Assembly (NCBI GenBank): GCA_030248225.1
Contig: JASANE010029130.1
Location: 87,772 to 151,771, forward strand
DNA: 64,000 nt
Direction: 5' to 3'
From: Trileptium ribeirensis
Lineage: Eukaryota; Nematoda; Enoplea; Enoplida; Thoracostomopsidae
In this document: positions 22,726 through 35,156 of the stretch, piece by piece
How the letters are laid out: each line of letters starts with the position of its first letter
Numbering within the stretch: position 1 is the stretch's first letter
Translations under genes and position numbers: made by a program
Notes under the pieces: model-generated
The model's input: only the letters and a program-made list of their open reading frames with translations
What the model was told of the DNA's origin: nothing
Database searches by the model: none

Positions 22726-25700
22726 AAATATTTCTCCTTGTTGTCGTAGCCTATATAGTAAGGGATATTTGTAATTTTTAAATTATGTATATACATCACT
22801 GGTATACACCGAACATAGGAGTAGACACATTACGTTGATCTAGGAATTTATGTATTAACTGTTAAGTAATTTACTGTTAACTGATTTCAATATTTGTCAT
22901 GCATGAGCTTCAACGAATGTTCAATTTTCCGGGTTTTCATTGCTTTTTCCAGCGCCTCGATATTATATTATGGTGCCTCAGTCATGAAAACGTCCTGCAC
23001 CGATGATTCAATGTACACTTTACAACGTTATTTAATGTCCAGGTTCGAATGGTGCGGGCCATGACTAATCGTATCATGCAATTTACAGCTCGGTTCAGTG
23101 TAGATTCCTAACCTCAATTACAGAATTAAAATTTGTCTATGTAACTTACGACTGGTGAATCTACATTGGTGACATTAACCAAATCTTTTTGAGATAACGC
23201 AATCGTGATAAAAGAGTATGTATATATTAAATGAAGTCTTGTTCTCGACTTTTAAGTATTGCGCTGTGAAATGTATATACTCTCTCAAAGTGCAGGCATC
23301 GCAGCAGTGGTTTTTTAGAAATTCGTCTTACTCTTATTGCTAGTTGTACCTTGAATGCTCTTGTGTAATATATACTTACTGTATATGAATTCGCATTGAA
23401 ACAAATGACAATAATAAAATTAGTAAGCTACTGGTTTATTTTGTGTTGGTCTTAATGTATTAATAGAGCGAGAGCGGTTCAGAAATTAGTGATAACTTGA
23501 ATGCTGCCAAGCTAGCTGACTACTTAATGTAAATTCATATCTTTAAATTGACTGCTTAAGCATGTGTTTAGATTGAATTGGAGCAGACCACAGTCTTATT
23601 ATTGTAGATCCAATGTAGGATTCGAGGATTCCTTGCCACGCTGTATTCACTTACCGTGTAAGTGGCAAGAGCTGCGGATTTGTTGCAAAATACAACTTAA
23701 CCAGTATGGCTATAAAACAGGATACATTATTCGTAAGAGGATATGCTGAACTTTGGTAGATTGCTGATTGCCAATATTTTTTCGTTGGTCGAAAAGTTCA
23801 ATATTTTATATATTTATGTTTTGAACCGCAAATTAGCTGAATTAAATTGTATCAAAATCGACTGAGTTCGTTCATGTGTAAACGGACCACTTATGATTAA
23901 GCATGGATTTCGGGTATTAAATCATTACCCGGATGCCCGATCCGAATAAACTACCCGGGTATTTGATATCTATACCTTGGTATTCGATTAGCTACGTGGT
24001 GCCCAATACTAGCTGGTAGTTCTAAGTTGCAGTTTCCTGTCATTTGCTGTATCTGGGGCGTTTATTAAATTAAGTACGCACATATGCAAAGACTTATTGG
24101 ATGTAATGGTGTCGATACCTAAAACTCGATTCAGCCGGCGTGTCGTAAAATACTTGCGTGCTGACGTGGTGGCTAAGGAAAATGATGTGAAGAACCACGA
24201 AATCTTTAGGCTCAGTTATCAGCCATACGACAACAGCATTTCGGAAGTAAAAAGGTTAAAGATATATAAATTTACTGGTTACCAGCGGCTGGATAATTTC
24301 CACGATAAGGATGCATGAATTTAGGGATAATGTAGACGTTTCGTTTCCTTGTGCACAAAGTAAAAGAAGTTTTTGTTGTAGAAAAATCTAACTAGGTTTG
24401 GTTTTCCAAGAAAAACAAACAAGGCAACAATGCTTTTTCAATATCTCCGCTCATCTAGTTACCAGCTTCATGCTGACTTACCACTATATATGAGTTTGGG
24501 TTTCAGTTGGGATGATTGTGATTACTAGATAATAGAGTCGTGAACCAACACTTAAGGTAAGCCGTACAGTAATCCAAGATCCAAATTTGCAAGTTGAAAG
24601 AACAAATTGTAGTCCTGCTGAATCTGGCCTTTGAAAATACACCAATCAGTGGATACAGAATTAAAGGCGTAAATATTTTCAATTTTGATAAAACCCTTGT
24701 ATGGCCCAGAAATTCAAGATATCGAGATGAGCCAAGACAATAGCAATTCTTATACTAGTCCTTATTCATACTGTTACTTATATGTAGACATTCTTGAAAA
24801 AGCGTTACGCTATTTGCTTTGAAAAATTTGTACATACATACAATACGTACATTATTTTTCATACAAAAATTGAAATTTTACATACAAGAACGGTTGAAAT
24901 AAAATTCAGGCCATGCCGTTCTCGATATACTAACCTTTAGTCTTAGCCTAAACTAAGGCCCTTATATGAGACATACACTAAGCTTAAATCAGAGGGCTGC
25001 CGCCCCCGGCAACCCCCGCACTATGCTGTTTTTCTCTAACGTTATAAGGTACCTCCCCTCAGGGTTACTTGTGCCCTCATAACTTTCTAACGGTGGTGCA
25101 GATTTCAGTAAATTACACACCAGTTGATTTATGTCATCAAGCCGAGGCGAACGACACCCAACATGATTATATTCCGAAGAAGAAATGTCGAGTTCCAAAG
25201 GGGGATATTGCGATCTCAAAAAATCGAAAAAAAAATTCTTCGTGGGTAAAACGAGTATTTTCTGAATCGTCTCATCAAGTTGAATCGATTGATACCAAAA
25301 TGAGCTTTGTATCTTCAAAATTGACCAAATTCGGGCTGGGGGCTAAAAACCCAGAAGATTCATGCATTATGTGGCATACATATATACTAAAAGTGCTAAA
25401 ATTCCGTCGACTACAATTATATTTCATAATCTGAAAATGCAAGCAAAAGAGGAAAACGTTGCATTAAATTCCGTACAAAATTGTTTTGACATTTGCACAC
25501 TGTAAGTTTATGAAATCTCGTACTTAAGATATGTAAGTAATCAAGACCACACAAATAACGTATGACACAGTACACATTATGAAATACAACAATTATTTTT
25601 AACAGGGCAATATAAACGTGAAGCCATCTAAAATGCAATTGTAATTGAGCATCTAAAGTTCGAACCCTAAGACATACATGCTCATGTTGGTAGTTAGCCC

Positions 25701-26761
25701 TGAGTTTCGGACCCCTGACAGGTCGCCTTACCTGCCTGTATGATCCTCGGGCGCCGAACCCATAGATGTTTTAATCCCGGTATCTGGCTACCTCCACCAC
25801 CCCTGGGAATCCAGCTACTCCATCGTACCTCGGACCTTGAGCATGTATGATGTATGATCTCTGTCCTACGTTGCAACGCAAATCTTATAAAACAACCGAG
25901 TTGCAGCGTTATGTGGCACAGTATCAATTTAACGTAGGATTCGCATTAATTTAGCTTTCAGAAAGCTGTAATGCTCTATGGCACCAAATGATTGATGTTG
26001 GCATAGCAATAGATCTGGTAGGAGATACAGTTGCGACACCATCGGCAAATGGCCTTTTCATTAGGCTATTCATAAGCACGTCAATGAATCTATATATGCA
26101 ACTATGTATATATTTTTGTCATTTATCATAGTTTATGTATTACCATAATTCTGAAAACACATTTTCATTTTTTTATTTTTCGCCTCGCGGATCCATCTGT
26201 TGTCGGCCTTCAAAAGTGGTACTGCACCCGCACGAGAAGTTTAATCTTGCAAAAACCCTATTTAGATTGTTTAAATGCGGTTTGTATAGTTAGCTTTTTT
26301 GTACAGGTCGTTTCCAATGTTTTAAAGAGTTCCGGCCAACCGTTGTAGTTTGAAGGTGTCTAGTAGCCTTTTCAACTTACTTTTATGTTGGATATATCAT
26401 AACATAAAAGATGTATTTTTCAGTGAGTTCCTTTGGCTTCTAGTTCCTCAGATTTACTCAGATTCGCCCCTAATTTTAGCCTTTGTATTTAGCTGCCATT
26501 TTTGTTATTGCGTTGTTGTTTTATTTTTTTGCCATGCAAACTGTTAAATTTCCTAATACGCGGGTCTGTACTTATTGCTACAAGTGTCCGAGGCACATAC
26601 TGGCGAGCAATCTTTTAGCTTATATAATTAATAGATATTGATAACTGTCCTTATTAGGAGAAGCCTTGTGTCCAAATTACAATTCCTAGTGTTCAAACTA
26701 ATGAACATAGGCGTCTTGTGTACCAAGTGTATGTCCATACACTGTGTTCTTATGAGAATTA
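22726..26761. other. Intergenic, nothing certain
   Basis: No supported gene. 23905-23995 has several ACCCGG/CCCGGGTA motifs that look like a transposon end. 24993-25350 (GCCGCCCCCGGCAACCCCCG at its left, TTCGGGCTGGGGGCTAAAAA at its right) looks like an unclassified repeat. 25690-25830 is a GC-rich island with no readable function. A 73-codon frame at 24097-24318 has no recognisable homologue. Confidence 0.45.
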
Positions 26762-27235
26762 ATATAACTAGTCCGTAGTGGAACTACATTTGTGAGCGGA
26801 GCTTGGGCTGTGGCATTACGAATGTACTCAATTTTATGTTCTTCAAATAACTACATTGCATAGGGCTTTATCATTGGTAAAAATATTATATTTGAATTCT
26901 TGGACCCAAAAAACCTATAATGGTTTGATCGAAACGATTCTATTTCAATAAATAACACAAATATTGCAAAATTCTCTATTTTAGCTGCATAAGCTTAACT
27001 AATTAGCTAATTACTAATCAACCACTCAATATTTTTTAATCCCAAATATCAGGTGCACACTCTGACGTGATAGGCTTTCAAACAAAAAAGTTTTTTAAAA
27101 TCGGTTCAGTGGTTCTTGAGATCCGTCGGACCGAACGAACGAACGGACGGACATCGACCTTTTTACTCCCAGACAGAAAATAAAAACGCTTCGCTCGGCT
27201 TCGCCGAGCTCCGCTCAATAATAAAATATTTATAT
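26762..27235 (-). repeat. Dispersed 470-bp repeat, inverted copy (partner 45530-46012)
   Basis: Reverse complement of 45530-46012 over its whole length at roughly 90%. It contains the AATCGGTTCAGTGGTTCTTG block, GATCCGTCGGACCGAACGAA and a GACGGACGGACAT-like stretch. These motifs are common near the 3' ends of non-LTR retroelements and SINEs in many invertebrates. No frame is long enough to code. Confidence 0.75.
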
Positions 27236-27699
27236 TTTATAATAATAAACAGATCACGTAGCTTGTCTAAATACTTGGAATAGACTTAAATTCGTGTAGT
27301 ATCATGGCGGATTTCTGAAATTTTTGATTTTGTACGTACGTACCAGCACACGTAGCCATTTCTAGGTGTATGTCTTTACAACTTTTTTTGCGAACACGGA
27401 TTTATCGATCAGTTTATCCACTCCACTAAATAGTGGAAATGAAGTTATAATATTTTTTCTTAAAACTGTGATTTATAAGTTTCAGAAATTTGGTGCCTTT
27501 AGGTCGTCAGAGGAAGGCATAAAGAATTTTTGGTTTTGATGGGTGCTCAGAATGGCCGTCACTTTGGCTGTTGTCTGACGTTGTTTTAATAGTCATTCTG
27601 AGCTTAGTAGGACTCTTATGTTATTAGTAATGTTATTTGTTATCGAAATGGAGTAAACGTATAATTTTCGTCTGTCGTCAAAGTCACCAATGATTAGTC
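27236..27699. other. Spacer upstream of frataxin
   Basis: AT-rich spacer expected to hold the frataxin promoter. No distinct core element can be called. Confidence 0.4.
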
Positions 27700-27922
27700 A
27701 TGCGCTTATACTATTACGCAATCACGTTCCGGACGTTCAAAAATATGAACTTTTGCACAACCTCAGACATTATTAAAAGATGTTGGCGTTGGCCGGTATT
27801 GCCAATACCTAGCCATTTGTTATGTGGACAGCTATATGCCTTGCACTACGAAAAACGCGTAACACAACTTCAGTTTTCGACTAGGAGATACTGTTCTTCT
27901 ATGTGTCATGCAGTTTGTTCGG
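27700..27922 (+). CDS. FXN: Frataxin exon 1 (presequence)
   Basis: ATG at 27700 to the donor G|GTAAGT (GT at 27923). Encodes about 74 residues of targeting sequence. Supported by the strong donor and exact phase match to exon 2. Other in-frame ATGs (for example at residue 16) could also be used. Confidence 0.75.
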
Positions 27923-29814
27923 GTAAGTCATTTGAACCCGGTTTGGGTTTTAACGTAAGTGATTATTGATTCGTTGTATGAGGTGTTACATAATCACGCT
28001 AGAATGTTCTGGCTTCTCCAGACCAGCAAATTATACCTGACGGTCAGTGTAACTTTTTGGGCGGAAAATATTCTAGCTATTTTTAACCATGTGGAAAATT
28101 TGGTTATTTTTTCGTCAAAATTGGAAAAATTCGAGCATTTTTCAGTTCAATGTGGAAAATTTCGCAAATTTTTAGCAGCGTAAAAAGATTATCTGCACAC
28201 CTGGCAGCATGAAGTGGAGAGAAGGCAAAATTTAACTGTGGAGCATGAATTGGTGATATCTGTGGGAGGTTAAAATACCTAGCAGGCTCCATGCCTATAT
28301 TTAAATATGCCAGGTGTTAAGCATATTGTAACAATTACATAAAATAGCTTCTTGTTCTGTGATGAAACGCTGTTACAAATGCAACAGTTTGTACATAATT
28401 TAGACAGTAAAGTAAACTAAGCATATATGTCTGAAAATCGCTCTACCTTACTAGGTATGTAACTCTTTATTAACGACTTACTCGACAACCTCTTAGATAA
28501 TTTTTCCTAATTACAAAGAAGATAAATATTACTGCAGCTATGCTAGACTTTTTGATATGTACAAGTTATTATTACTTCTTATTCTAATGAAGCGGGGCCA
28601 GCGTGGTGAGGGGAGCTTCACCAAAATAGCGTTCAACTGAGCAAAAAATATTTTTTGTGCGTTCTGTGTCTCTTCACTTCTTCACTAGATTGATGAATCT
28701 TGGGATTTCTTTACTATTCGACACGTAATAAACTTTATTCGTGCAGCTAGCTTTGTGTTGACAGTGCTTTATTATATTTCTTGTTCAAATTTGTCAAAAT
28801 CTACGCGAATTGGAAAGTGAATTACTGCCATTTGGAGTCCCCAAACATTTTAGGTTATAACGTTGCTCGTTGCAGGTGTATAGTTATCTTTCTGGTTAAG
28901 CTCAATTTGGAACCTCGAAATAGTGACTTAGCACAGACAGCCCTGATTTCGTTTCCACTGCTGCACGAGTAACGAATAAGAATCCACACGTCCTAGTTAA
29001 AGTATGATAATACGGTTGCGTTAAATAAGAATATTAACAGTATGAAAAAGTTTTCCTTGTTAAGTATGTAGATGTTAATTTGCTCCGAAATATAATTTGC
29101 CAAAACCTTATTTATGGCCATATTAAATTTGGACTGACGTCCGAACAGAGGCCGAAGTTTGTTTTACATTTGACCACCATAGTCGGAATGTGGTAAACGA
29201 TTTATAATGATCACAATATGCTATCCTGATATGTTTTTGCTACACAATGTGCCGGTATTGAAGTAGCACAATTTTATTTCCGAATATGTTTTGTTGGTTA
29301 GCTATGTTTTATTCTAGACAACAAAGCTTTACTCTCCCAACGTCGTTTATCGCTAGAACCATGCTTACAAGCTTCTTCGACGACGTCAGAATCAGGGTCT
29401 TCTGTGTTACTTGACGATGTTTCTTATGACAAAATAGCAGATGAGACGTTGGATTCGCTATGTGAACGCTTTGAGGTCATTGCCGACTCGCCAAGTTTTA
29501 GCACGGATGTGACAAAAGATATGGACATTGTTTATTCGCAAGGCGTTCTGACTGTAAAGCTTGGAGGAAGTCGCGCTGGAACTTACGTTATTAACAAACA
29601 GTCTCCGAATAAACAAATTTGGCTATCGTCTCCGATTTCGGGCCCCAAACGATATGATTTTGTGGAAGAATCTTGGTTTTATTCACATGATGGCTCTAAT
29701 TTGCATGAATTGATTAGCGATGAATTAAGACGCGTATATTTTGCCCAAGTTAACGATATTGATGGTGTGTTAGACTTTTCGAATTGCGCACACGCCATGT
29801 CAAAAGAAAGTTGA
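27700..29814 (+). CDS. FXN: Frataxin, mitochondrial iron-sulfur cluster assembly factor (two exons)
   Basis: Exons 27700-27922 and 29318-29814 join in phase 1 (G|GTAAGT donor, TTCTAG acceptor) to give 239 residues ending at TGA 29812-29814. Residues 1 to about 90 are rich in Arg, Tyr and Ser with few acids, as expected of a mitochondrial presequence ([11 protein letters not shown] near its end). The mature part starts with the acidic helix 1 ([20 protein letters not shown]). It continues into the frataxin core: [56 protein letters not shown]. Known role: matrix protein that speeds sulfur transfer on the NFS1-ISD11-ISCU complex. Exon 2 is open upstream only to a stop near 29299, so an upstream exon is required, and exon 1 supplies it in phase. 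The choice of exon 1 and start is inference. The 3' end of the coding region is partly duplicated downstream. Confidence 0.93.
29318..29814 (+). CDS. FXN: Frataxin exon 2 (mature domain)
   Basis: Begins after TTTTATTCTAG (AG 29316-29317) and ends at the stop codon. Holds the entire conserved frataxin fold. Confidence 0.93.
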
Positions 29815-29904
29815 CGCATTTGTCATGGCTAATAATTTATAGAGATATTCTTTCAATCTGCTACAGACACTGTTGATATACATATATAATATAGCATTGA
29901 TTTG

Positions 29905-29990
29905 CCATGAATTATGGCGTATATATTTTACCCAAGTTGACGATATTGATGGTGTGTTGGATTTTAATATTTTCGAATTGCGCACACGCC
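29905..29990 (+). repeat. Duplicated tail of the frataxin coding region
   Basis: 29905-29990 repeats 29719-29796 in direct orientation, 190 bp downstream. Shared blocks are CATGAATTA/GATGAATTA, CCCAAGTTRACGATATTGAT, GGTGTGTTRGA and TTTCGAATTGCGCACACGCC. The copy has about 9 substitutions and one 7-bp insertion (TTTAATA region). It keeps the frataxin reading frame up to the insertion, then reads into about 28 new codons before a stop at 30053. Confidence 0.85.
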
Positions 29991-30527
29991 GTTATTTATC
30001 ATCGATAACTAAAATAAAAAACATTCTTTACCCCTTAAGCAAGTTTCATATGTAATTTATAGCAGTCCACTCCAAATCAGACATACGTTTAGCTGTACGG
30101 TCTACTGACTGGCATTCTACTTGCATTTCGTATTTACTTAGTGTAGTGCATGCTTTGTTGTCTAATGCGCAGGGCAGGTTGTATACATTTAGTTGCGATT
30201 TGTTTTACTGCAAGAAATTGTATATATTAACCAACTCGACAAATATATGAGGTTTTTAAATCGTCTTATTTATCATTAAGCACCAGGATAATAGTGCATA
30301 ATCTATGTCCGGGTGCTGCTAAGTTGTCACTTTCTGCAAATTGGGCATAACATATAATCAGAATGATGCCAATTAAAAAGTTATGTGTAGCTAACGTCAT
30401 GTAATAATGTATGTTAAGACTGACTATGAGTTAAATTTGTATTAGTTGTTTGTTCGTGGCGGTTGGGCTTTTAAAGTACTACTGGCTTGCTCTAGCATCA
30501 TGACAGACCCAGAACATACTGCATTTT
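29991..30527. other. Intergenic, nothing recognised
   Basis: AT-rich with no supported gene or RNA. Confidence 0.5.
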
Positions 30528-30800
30528 ACCTTTCATGGCCGAATTAATTTGTCTATCGTGTAATATATGGCAGTCCAAATGATGCCAGCCCATGTTATTC
30601 ACTGTAGTGCTAACTGAGTTTGTCGTATGGTGTACGTTTGGGCGTGGGTTGTTATTGGATCACTTTGTGTCGTGCCTTGAGCTTAGCGGTTCGTCTTAGC
30701 ACAGTTTGCGTAGGCCGCTTGCAATCATGCAGCCCGGGTTCAAGACCTGGTATCGACTTCCGCTTGCCAAACATTGCATATAATGGAACGTGCCAAAGCA
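30528..30800. repeat. SINE-like element remnants, mosaic copy
   Basis: 30528-30565 matches, inverted, the right end of the 46230-46487 element (CTTTCATGGCCGAATTAATT, ATCGTG). 30618-30790 matches its body in forward orientation (GAGTTTGTCGTAT, GGGTTCAAGACCTGG, GCCAAACATTGCA). GGGTTCAAGACC resembles an RNA polymerase III B-box. It looks like two broken copies head to head. Confidence 0.55.
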
Positions 30801-32789
30801 TGCGAATAGCAATACGTGTGCAAACAATCGTCGCACTACAAATTTAGTTAACGCAGCACTTCAACATGTGCGATATATTCGTTTGTTTGACCCAGTAAGC
30901 ATGAAAGCTTTGAATTCTGTGTAGTATAGATCAAACCGTAATCACAGCTCGCAAAAAAGTAGCGAACATTGCCTATGGTTGTTTCAATTTTGTGTGTGTG
31001 AATAATTAACTGTATTGCAATAAACCACAAGCTGCTACTATCGTCAACGTTTCGATTTCGATCGATTTTGATCTACTAAAATGCACTGTTAGAACAGTAT
31101 ATTATTTAGCATAGTAATAAAGTAATAAATTTTTGTAGATGTTAAAGTTTGCATTACAGCTGATACGTTGTTAAAATGTTTTATCGTGAAATATGAGCGG
31201 CATTGGATTTGAATACTTCTTTGTCTTTTTCTGAAGCAGAGCAAAACCGAAATTTCAACTAATGCGTGCATACTTTAAAATATTTACCCACTTCTATGTT
31301 TTACATATTAAGTAACTACCCACAAAATGTTTTATATCAAAAGTAATTTATATGGTCCTGTTTAAAATGTCAATTTGAATGAAAATGTGTGTAAAGAACG
31401 TTACAAACAAAAATTCTAAAACTTCATCAAGCAATCACTTAATTTTACTGAGGAAACGCATCCCTACATAAAACATTAAATTTTTTTCTACGATATGCAC
31501 ACACTTGGCTCGAGTAGGTGATATTACTATAGAATATTATACCTGACCTTCAACAACCGGAAAATCGAAAAGATGCGAGTTCGTTGTAAGTTAATTGTGT
31601 GGATGGGTTTGATACTAAAAGCTGCCAACGCCGGACCTCATAAAGAGTGTATAGATAAGTTTCGTTACACATTTTTGATTTTATTCATATTAGCCAACAC
31701 TAGGAGGCCGCGTTTTCGAACAGTATATAATGAAGGATTGGGCCCACGAACTTAATATATATAACAATGAAGCAAATTTATAATTTAATATTGGAAAGCA
31801 TGCTTATAGTCCCATATGATCTCTGCTATAATGACATAACATCAGTAGTTATATATAATGCCCAGTTACTTGCAATTGGCAACAAAAAAATCTCTCGTTG
31901 TTACGTTAGACTACACTTGGGTACCGATATTTTGAGCCGCCATTTATTTGTCATGAGCCTAACTGAATTTAGCTTCATGAAGCTGTGTATGAGACTATTA
32001 GTGAATTGATGGATCATTTCAAATCGCACGCTTCTAGGATTCTTCCTTGAATAATCGTATAAAGCTTTATCTTTAAAAGCGTAACACTAAGCCTAAGCTT
32101 AGCTAGGGATCACAGTTCTGTTAATTTGCCCTATGGTACTTATGTCAAGTTCTATCTTTCACCTCCTCTGTTAATGTAAAACGTGACATGACCCGAGTTG
32201 TTAACAATATTTTTATAATACATCACATTTATTATATTTGAGGGACGGTCTCCTGTGGAACACCAGATTAATTGGAAGAGAGACTTCTGCAGGGATTTCG
32301 TCGTTGGCGAAGGTTGCCCAATCGCTTAAACTTTAGACTGGTTAAATTTAGATGCATAGATGTGGACTTATTAGATATATAGCCGTGTAGGGCATTGTGG
32401 TTTCTCGAAGAGAAGTGACAAACTGTAAAACAGCCCATTTGGGAATTTGTTCATTAGATTTTAACTTTTTATCTTTCCTTCCCATTTACTATCGTGTCAT
32501 TATCTACTGTGCCATTTACTAAGTTTAGTATCAGTTCACGTGTCTTGAGCTGCTGCTGGATCAGCATTTTGCGATATACGAAGGCTGAGCCAAGTTATTG
32601 CCAAAACTGTTCAAATTTGGATTCTTTGGCAAAAAACGACACTTAAAATTTTATTAGAGGTGATCTAAATTTTTTTATGTTTTTAACTATTTTTGTTTGA
32701 GCTAAAATCTTGCCAACCAAACAATATTTTTATAACATTTATAATACTTTTATAACTATAAAGATATATTTTAATTCTAGGATTAGAAA
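30801..32789. other. Intergenic, nothing recognised
   Basis: AT-rich with only short frames and no recognisable repeat boundary. Confidence 0.5.
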
Positions 32790-33420
32790 TAGCCGATCAT
32801 GGGGGCTTGATTATCAGGAGGTCGGCTTTCTGTCTCTCAGGGGGGTCAGCCGGTCGGCGAAGAAACAAAACGTACATAATAATCGCCATTGGATCAATAA
32901 ATTAATCTCTACAAAAACTTACTTAAACTGAATCATTACTAAACTGCTTCGACACATGATGTTCACGAAGAGCCATCGTATTACAGTTGACCCCAAATTA
33001 ATTCCATGATTTTGCATATGCGTCATCTTGGGTTTCTTTAGTCCAATAGGCATCCTTCACGAATGACCATTGTATGCCCGAGAACTATAAATGGTATGCT
33101 AAAAATTAGCTGACTTGATAAACTATTTAAAATTATGACAGTTTTGCGTGCTAAAATTGCCAATTTGTTGCAATGCAAAATGCATATTGTAAATTATACT
33201 ACGTATTGCATATAATAAATACCTGAGTTTAGAAATTGACTAGATTTTATTCCACCATTTATTAACTATAATTAAATTCACGGAATGAATGAAGTGTGGA
33301 AGAGTTAAATCGAACAGATTTAACCAAAGATTATTAGTTATTCTAGCAGAATCACTTACGCTGAAACAAATTATGTTAGCGATTGAAATAACTGACGTAG
33401 GACGTGAGAGAATATTGTAA
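32790..33420. repeat. Left arm of older outer inverted repeat
   Basis: Matches 44240-44750 in inverted orientation at roughly 75% with gaps. Shared blocks (read on the right arm) are TAATTTTTAGCATACCATT, CATTCGTGAAGGA, TGTGTCGAAGCAG, TAATGATTCAGTT and GACTCTTCCACACTTCATTC. It is much more diverged than the inner Polinton repeats, so it is a separate and older fold-back element that the Polinton entered. Confidence 0.8.
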
Positions 33421-34301
33421 AAATGTGCTCTCAGTAGTGGTCAGATATTTGAGTGAGTAAAATAACAACTTTCTAAAGGAGTTCGGTCCTTATTTGTTTT
33501 CAATATTTAGAGGGTGATATAACAACGGGCATAGTTTGTATGACTGAAAATTCACAGGGGCTCCTTTTTGCAATTCTGGTATAAGGAATTTTTTAGTAAT
33601 GGTATTAATTTATTAGCATTTAGAAATTTCTTCACATCATTTTAATGGTTTTCACCACTTTGTAAAAATTTGATAATAATGATACAGGCAAGTAGTATAT
33701 GGGGAGGAATACGAACATAGAGGATCCGAGGATCCATTTTGGCTCTTTTTCCATTAAATTTTTTCTTTTTCTGTATGGGGTCATTACCGGAGTGCCGGGT
33801 TGTACGGGGCAATTAGGGGAGGCTACGGAATTATACGGAGCTAGGTACGGGGTTGACCGGACGCGCCAGCGGGTGTCTGGTGCATGTAGTTTTCGTTTAT
33901 ACAATTAAGTCAACTATACCGTTTTATTAATGCACTACTACATTCAATTTGTAAATTCAATGTATAAATCAAGTAGTTTTTTATTAAAATTATTTTTCTC
34001 TGCGCTTAATTTCATCATATAGTTTTTCCACTACTACATTCAATTTGTAAATTCAATGTATAAATCAAGTAGTTTTTTATTAAAATTATTTTTCTCTGCG
34101 CTTAATTTCATCATATAGTTTTTCAGTGAATGTTATATTCAGTTTTTCGCATATTTCCTCCACTTAAATCTTCACTTTAAATCTGAAAATAAATTATATA
34201 TCTAAGTGTATCTTCATTAGTAAGCGGTTTATTAAACATGGTAAATATTATATTTCACGAAATTTCAAAATATAAATATCATACCGCAGCTATTCGTTCC
34301 T

Positions 34302-34358
34302 GATTGTAGATAATCATGTACCCTTTAAGACAGGGTGCGTGGTTATCTACAATTTTCC
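34302..34358. repeat. Conserved hairpin in left terminal repeat
   Basis: Imperfect palindrome ATTGTAGATAA...TTATCTACAAT enclosing ACCCTTTAAGACAGGGT. The same hairpin lies at 42285-42335 in the right arm, about 180 bp past the polymerase stop codon. It could act as a transcription end or replication signal; the function is unknown. Confidence 0.6.
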
Positions 34359-34525
34359 ATATTTGCCTTCTCATCACACTATTATACAATTAATAATCTT
34401 GCTTCCATTAAAACAGTACGATTCGTTAGTTTGTCGTTTTCGCTTTACAAAAACTATCTGTCAATAAAACACCGCGAATTTTCGTAAGTTTTATTTCCAT
34501 ATTATACACATTCATCACAACAAAT

Positions 34526-34890
34526 TTATAATAACAAAGGTTTCGTTGAAATTCCATCTTCATTAACAATTCTTTTCGGATAAAAATACGATAAGCTGTT
34601 TCTATATTGTTTGTATTGTACAAAGCTACAGTCCTTTAGCAGTCTGAAGCCATGGTTTATTCCTCCACATGTTCCTTTTTCAGTCAGCACCCCCATGAAA
34701 GCGTCTTTCCCAATATTGTTCGTAAGTTTTGATAGTCCTTTGGTCGATTTCTTTTCCTTTTCTTCAGCGATCCACCCGTAGTATGTTTTGCTGTTCAGCG
34801 CCACCATCCCTTCGCCCTTCCATTCGAGTTTAAACAGCCCTGGTGTTCTTTTGCTGGAATCGTCAGTGGCCAGAAACGATGCCTTTCCAT
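34526..34890 (-). pseudogene. Copy of type-B DNA polymerase C-terminus within left repeat
   Basis: A minus-strand frame (open to 34924) matches the end of the polymerase at 41748-42107, including the K-x-Y motif (LNSKTYYGW). The frame stays open to the stop at 34526-34528, unlike the right copy, which shifts frame near 41890. It has no upstream polymerase sequence, so it is only a by-product of the long inverted repeat. Confidence 0.85.
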
Positions 34891-35156
34891 TGGTTTTCTT
34901 ATAACACCACAAATTATAAAACACAACTGTATCTCCTATGTGTTAATAGTCTCCAGCGGGATATATCTAGCTGTATCAAACACTGTTCTGGCTGTATAGC
35001 AAACAGTTTGCTCGTTTCATAACATAGTGGATATTTGTATCTGCTCTGTATAGCATAAACTCGAATGCAGCTGTAATTGTACGAATCCTTTCTTCGTTGC
35101 TATTTTGGTATTATTTCGTTGGAATTTTTATATTCATTTTATATTAATTTTAATTA

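Larger units (their letters stand above)
33691..34890. repeat. Left terminal inverted repeat of Polinton-like element
   Basis: Inverted match to 41748-43297 at about 95% by eye. Relative to the right arm it lacks about 350 bp, namely the first two-thirds of the Cys/His ORF at 42516. It includes GC-rich CCCCGTAC-type motifs near 33790-33860 and a 95-bp direct duplication (33942-34024 and 34029-34124) also present in the right arm. Confidence 0.9.

Noticed and set aside
24097..24318. 73-codon frame with mixed charged residues
   Set aside because: Starts with TTG, has no recognisable homologue, and the ATG inside leaves about 70 codons. It may be an old transposon scrap.
33632..33904. 90-codon minus-strand frame repeated at 43085-43426 on the plus strand
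   Set aside because: The similarity is just the Polinton terminal repeat. The frame spans the element end and the target duplication, so it is not a gene.
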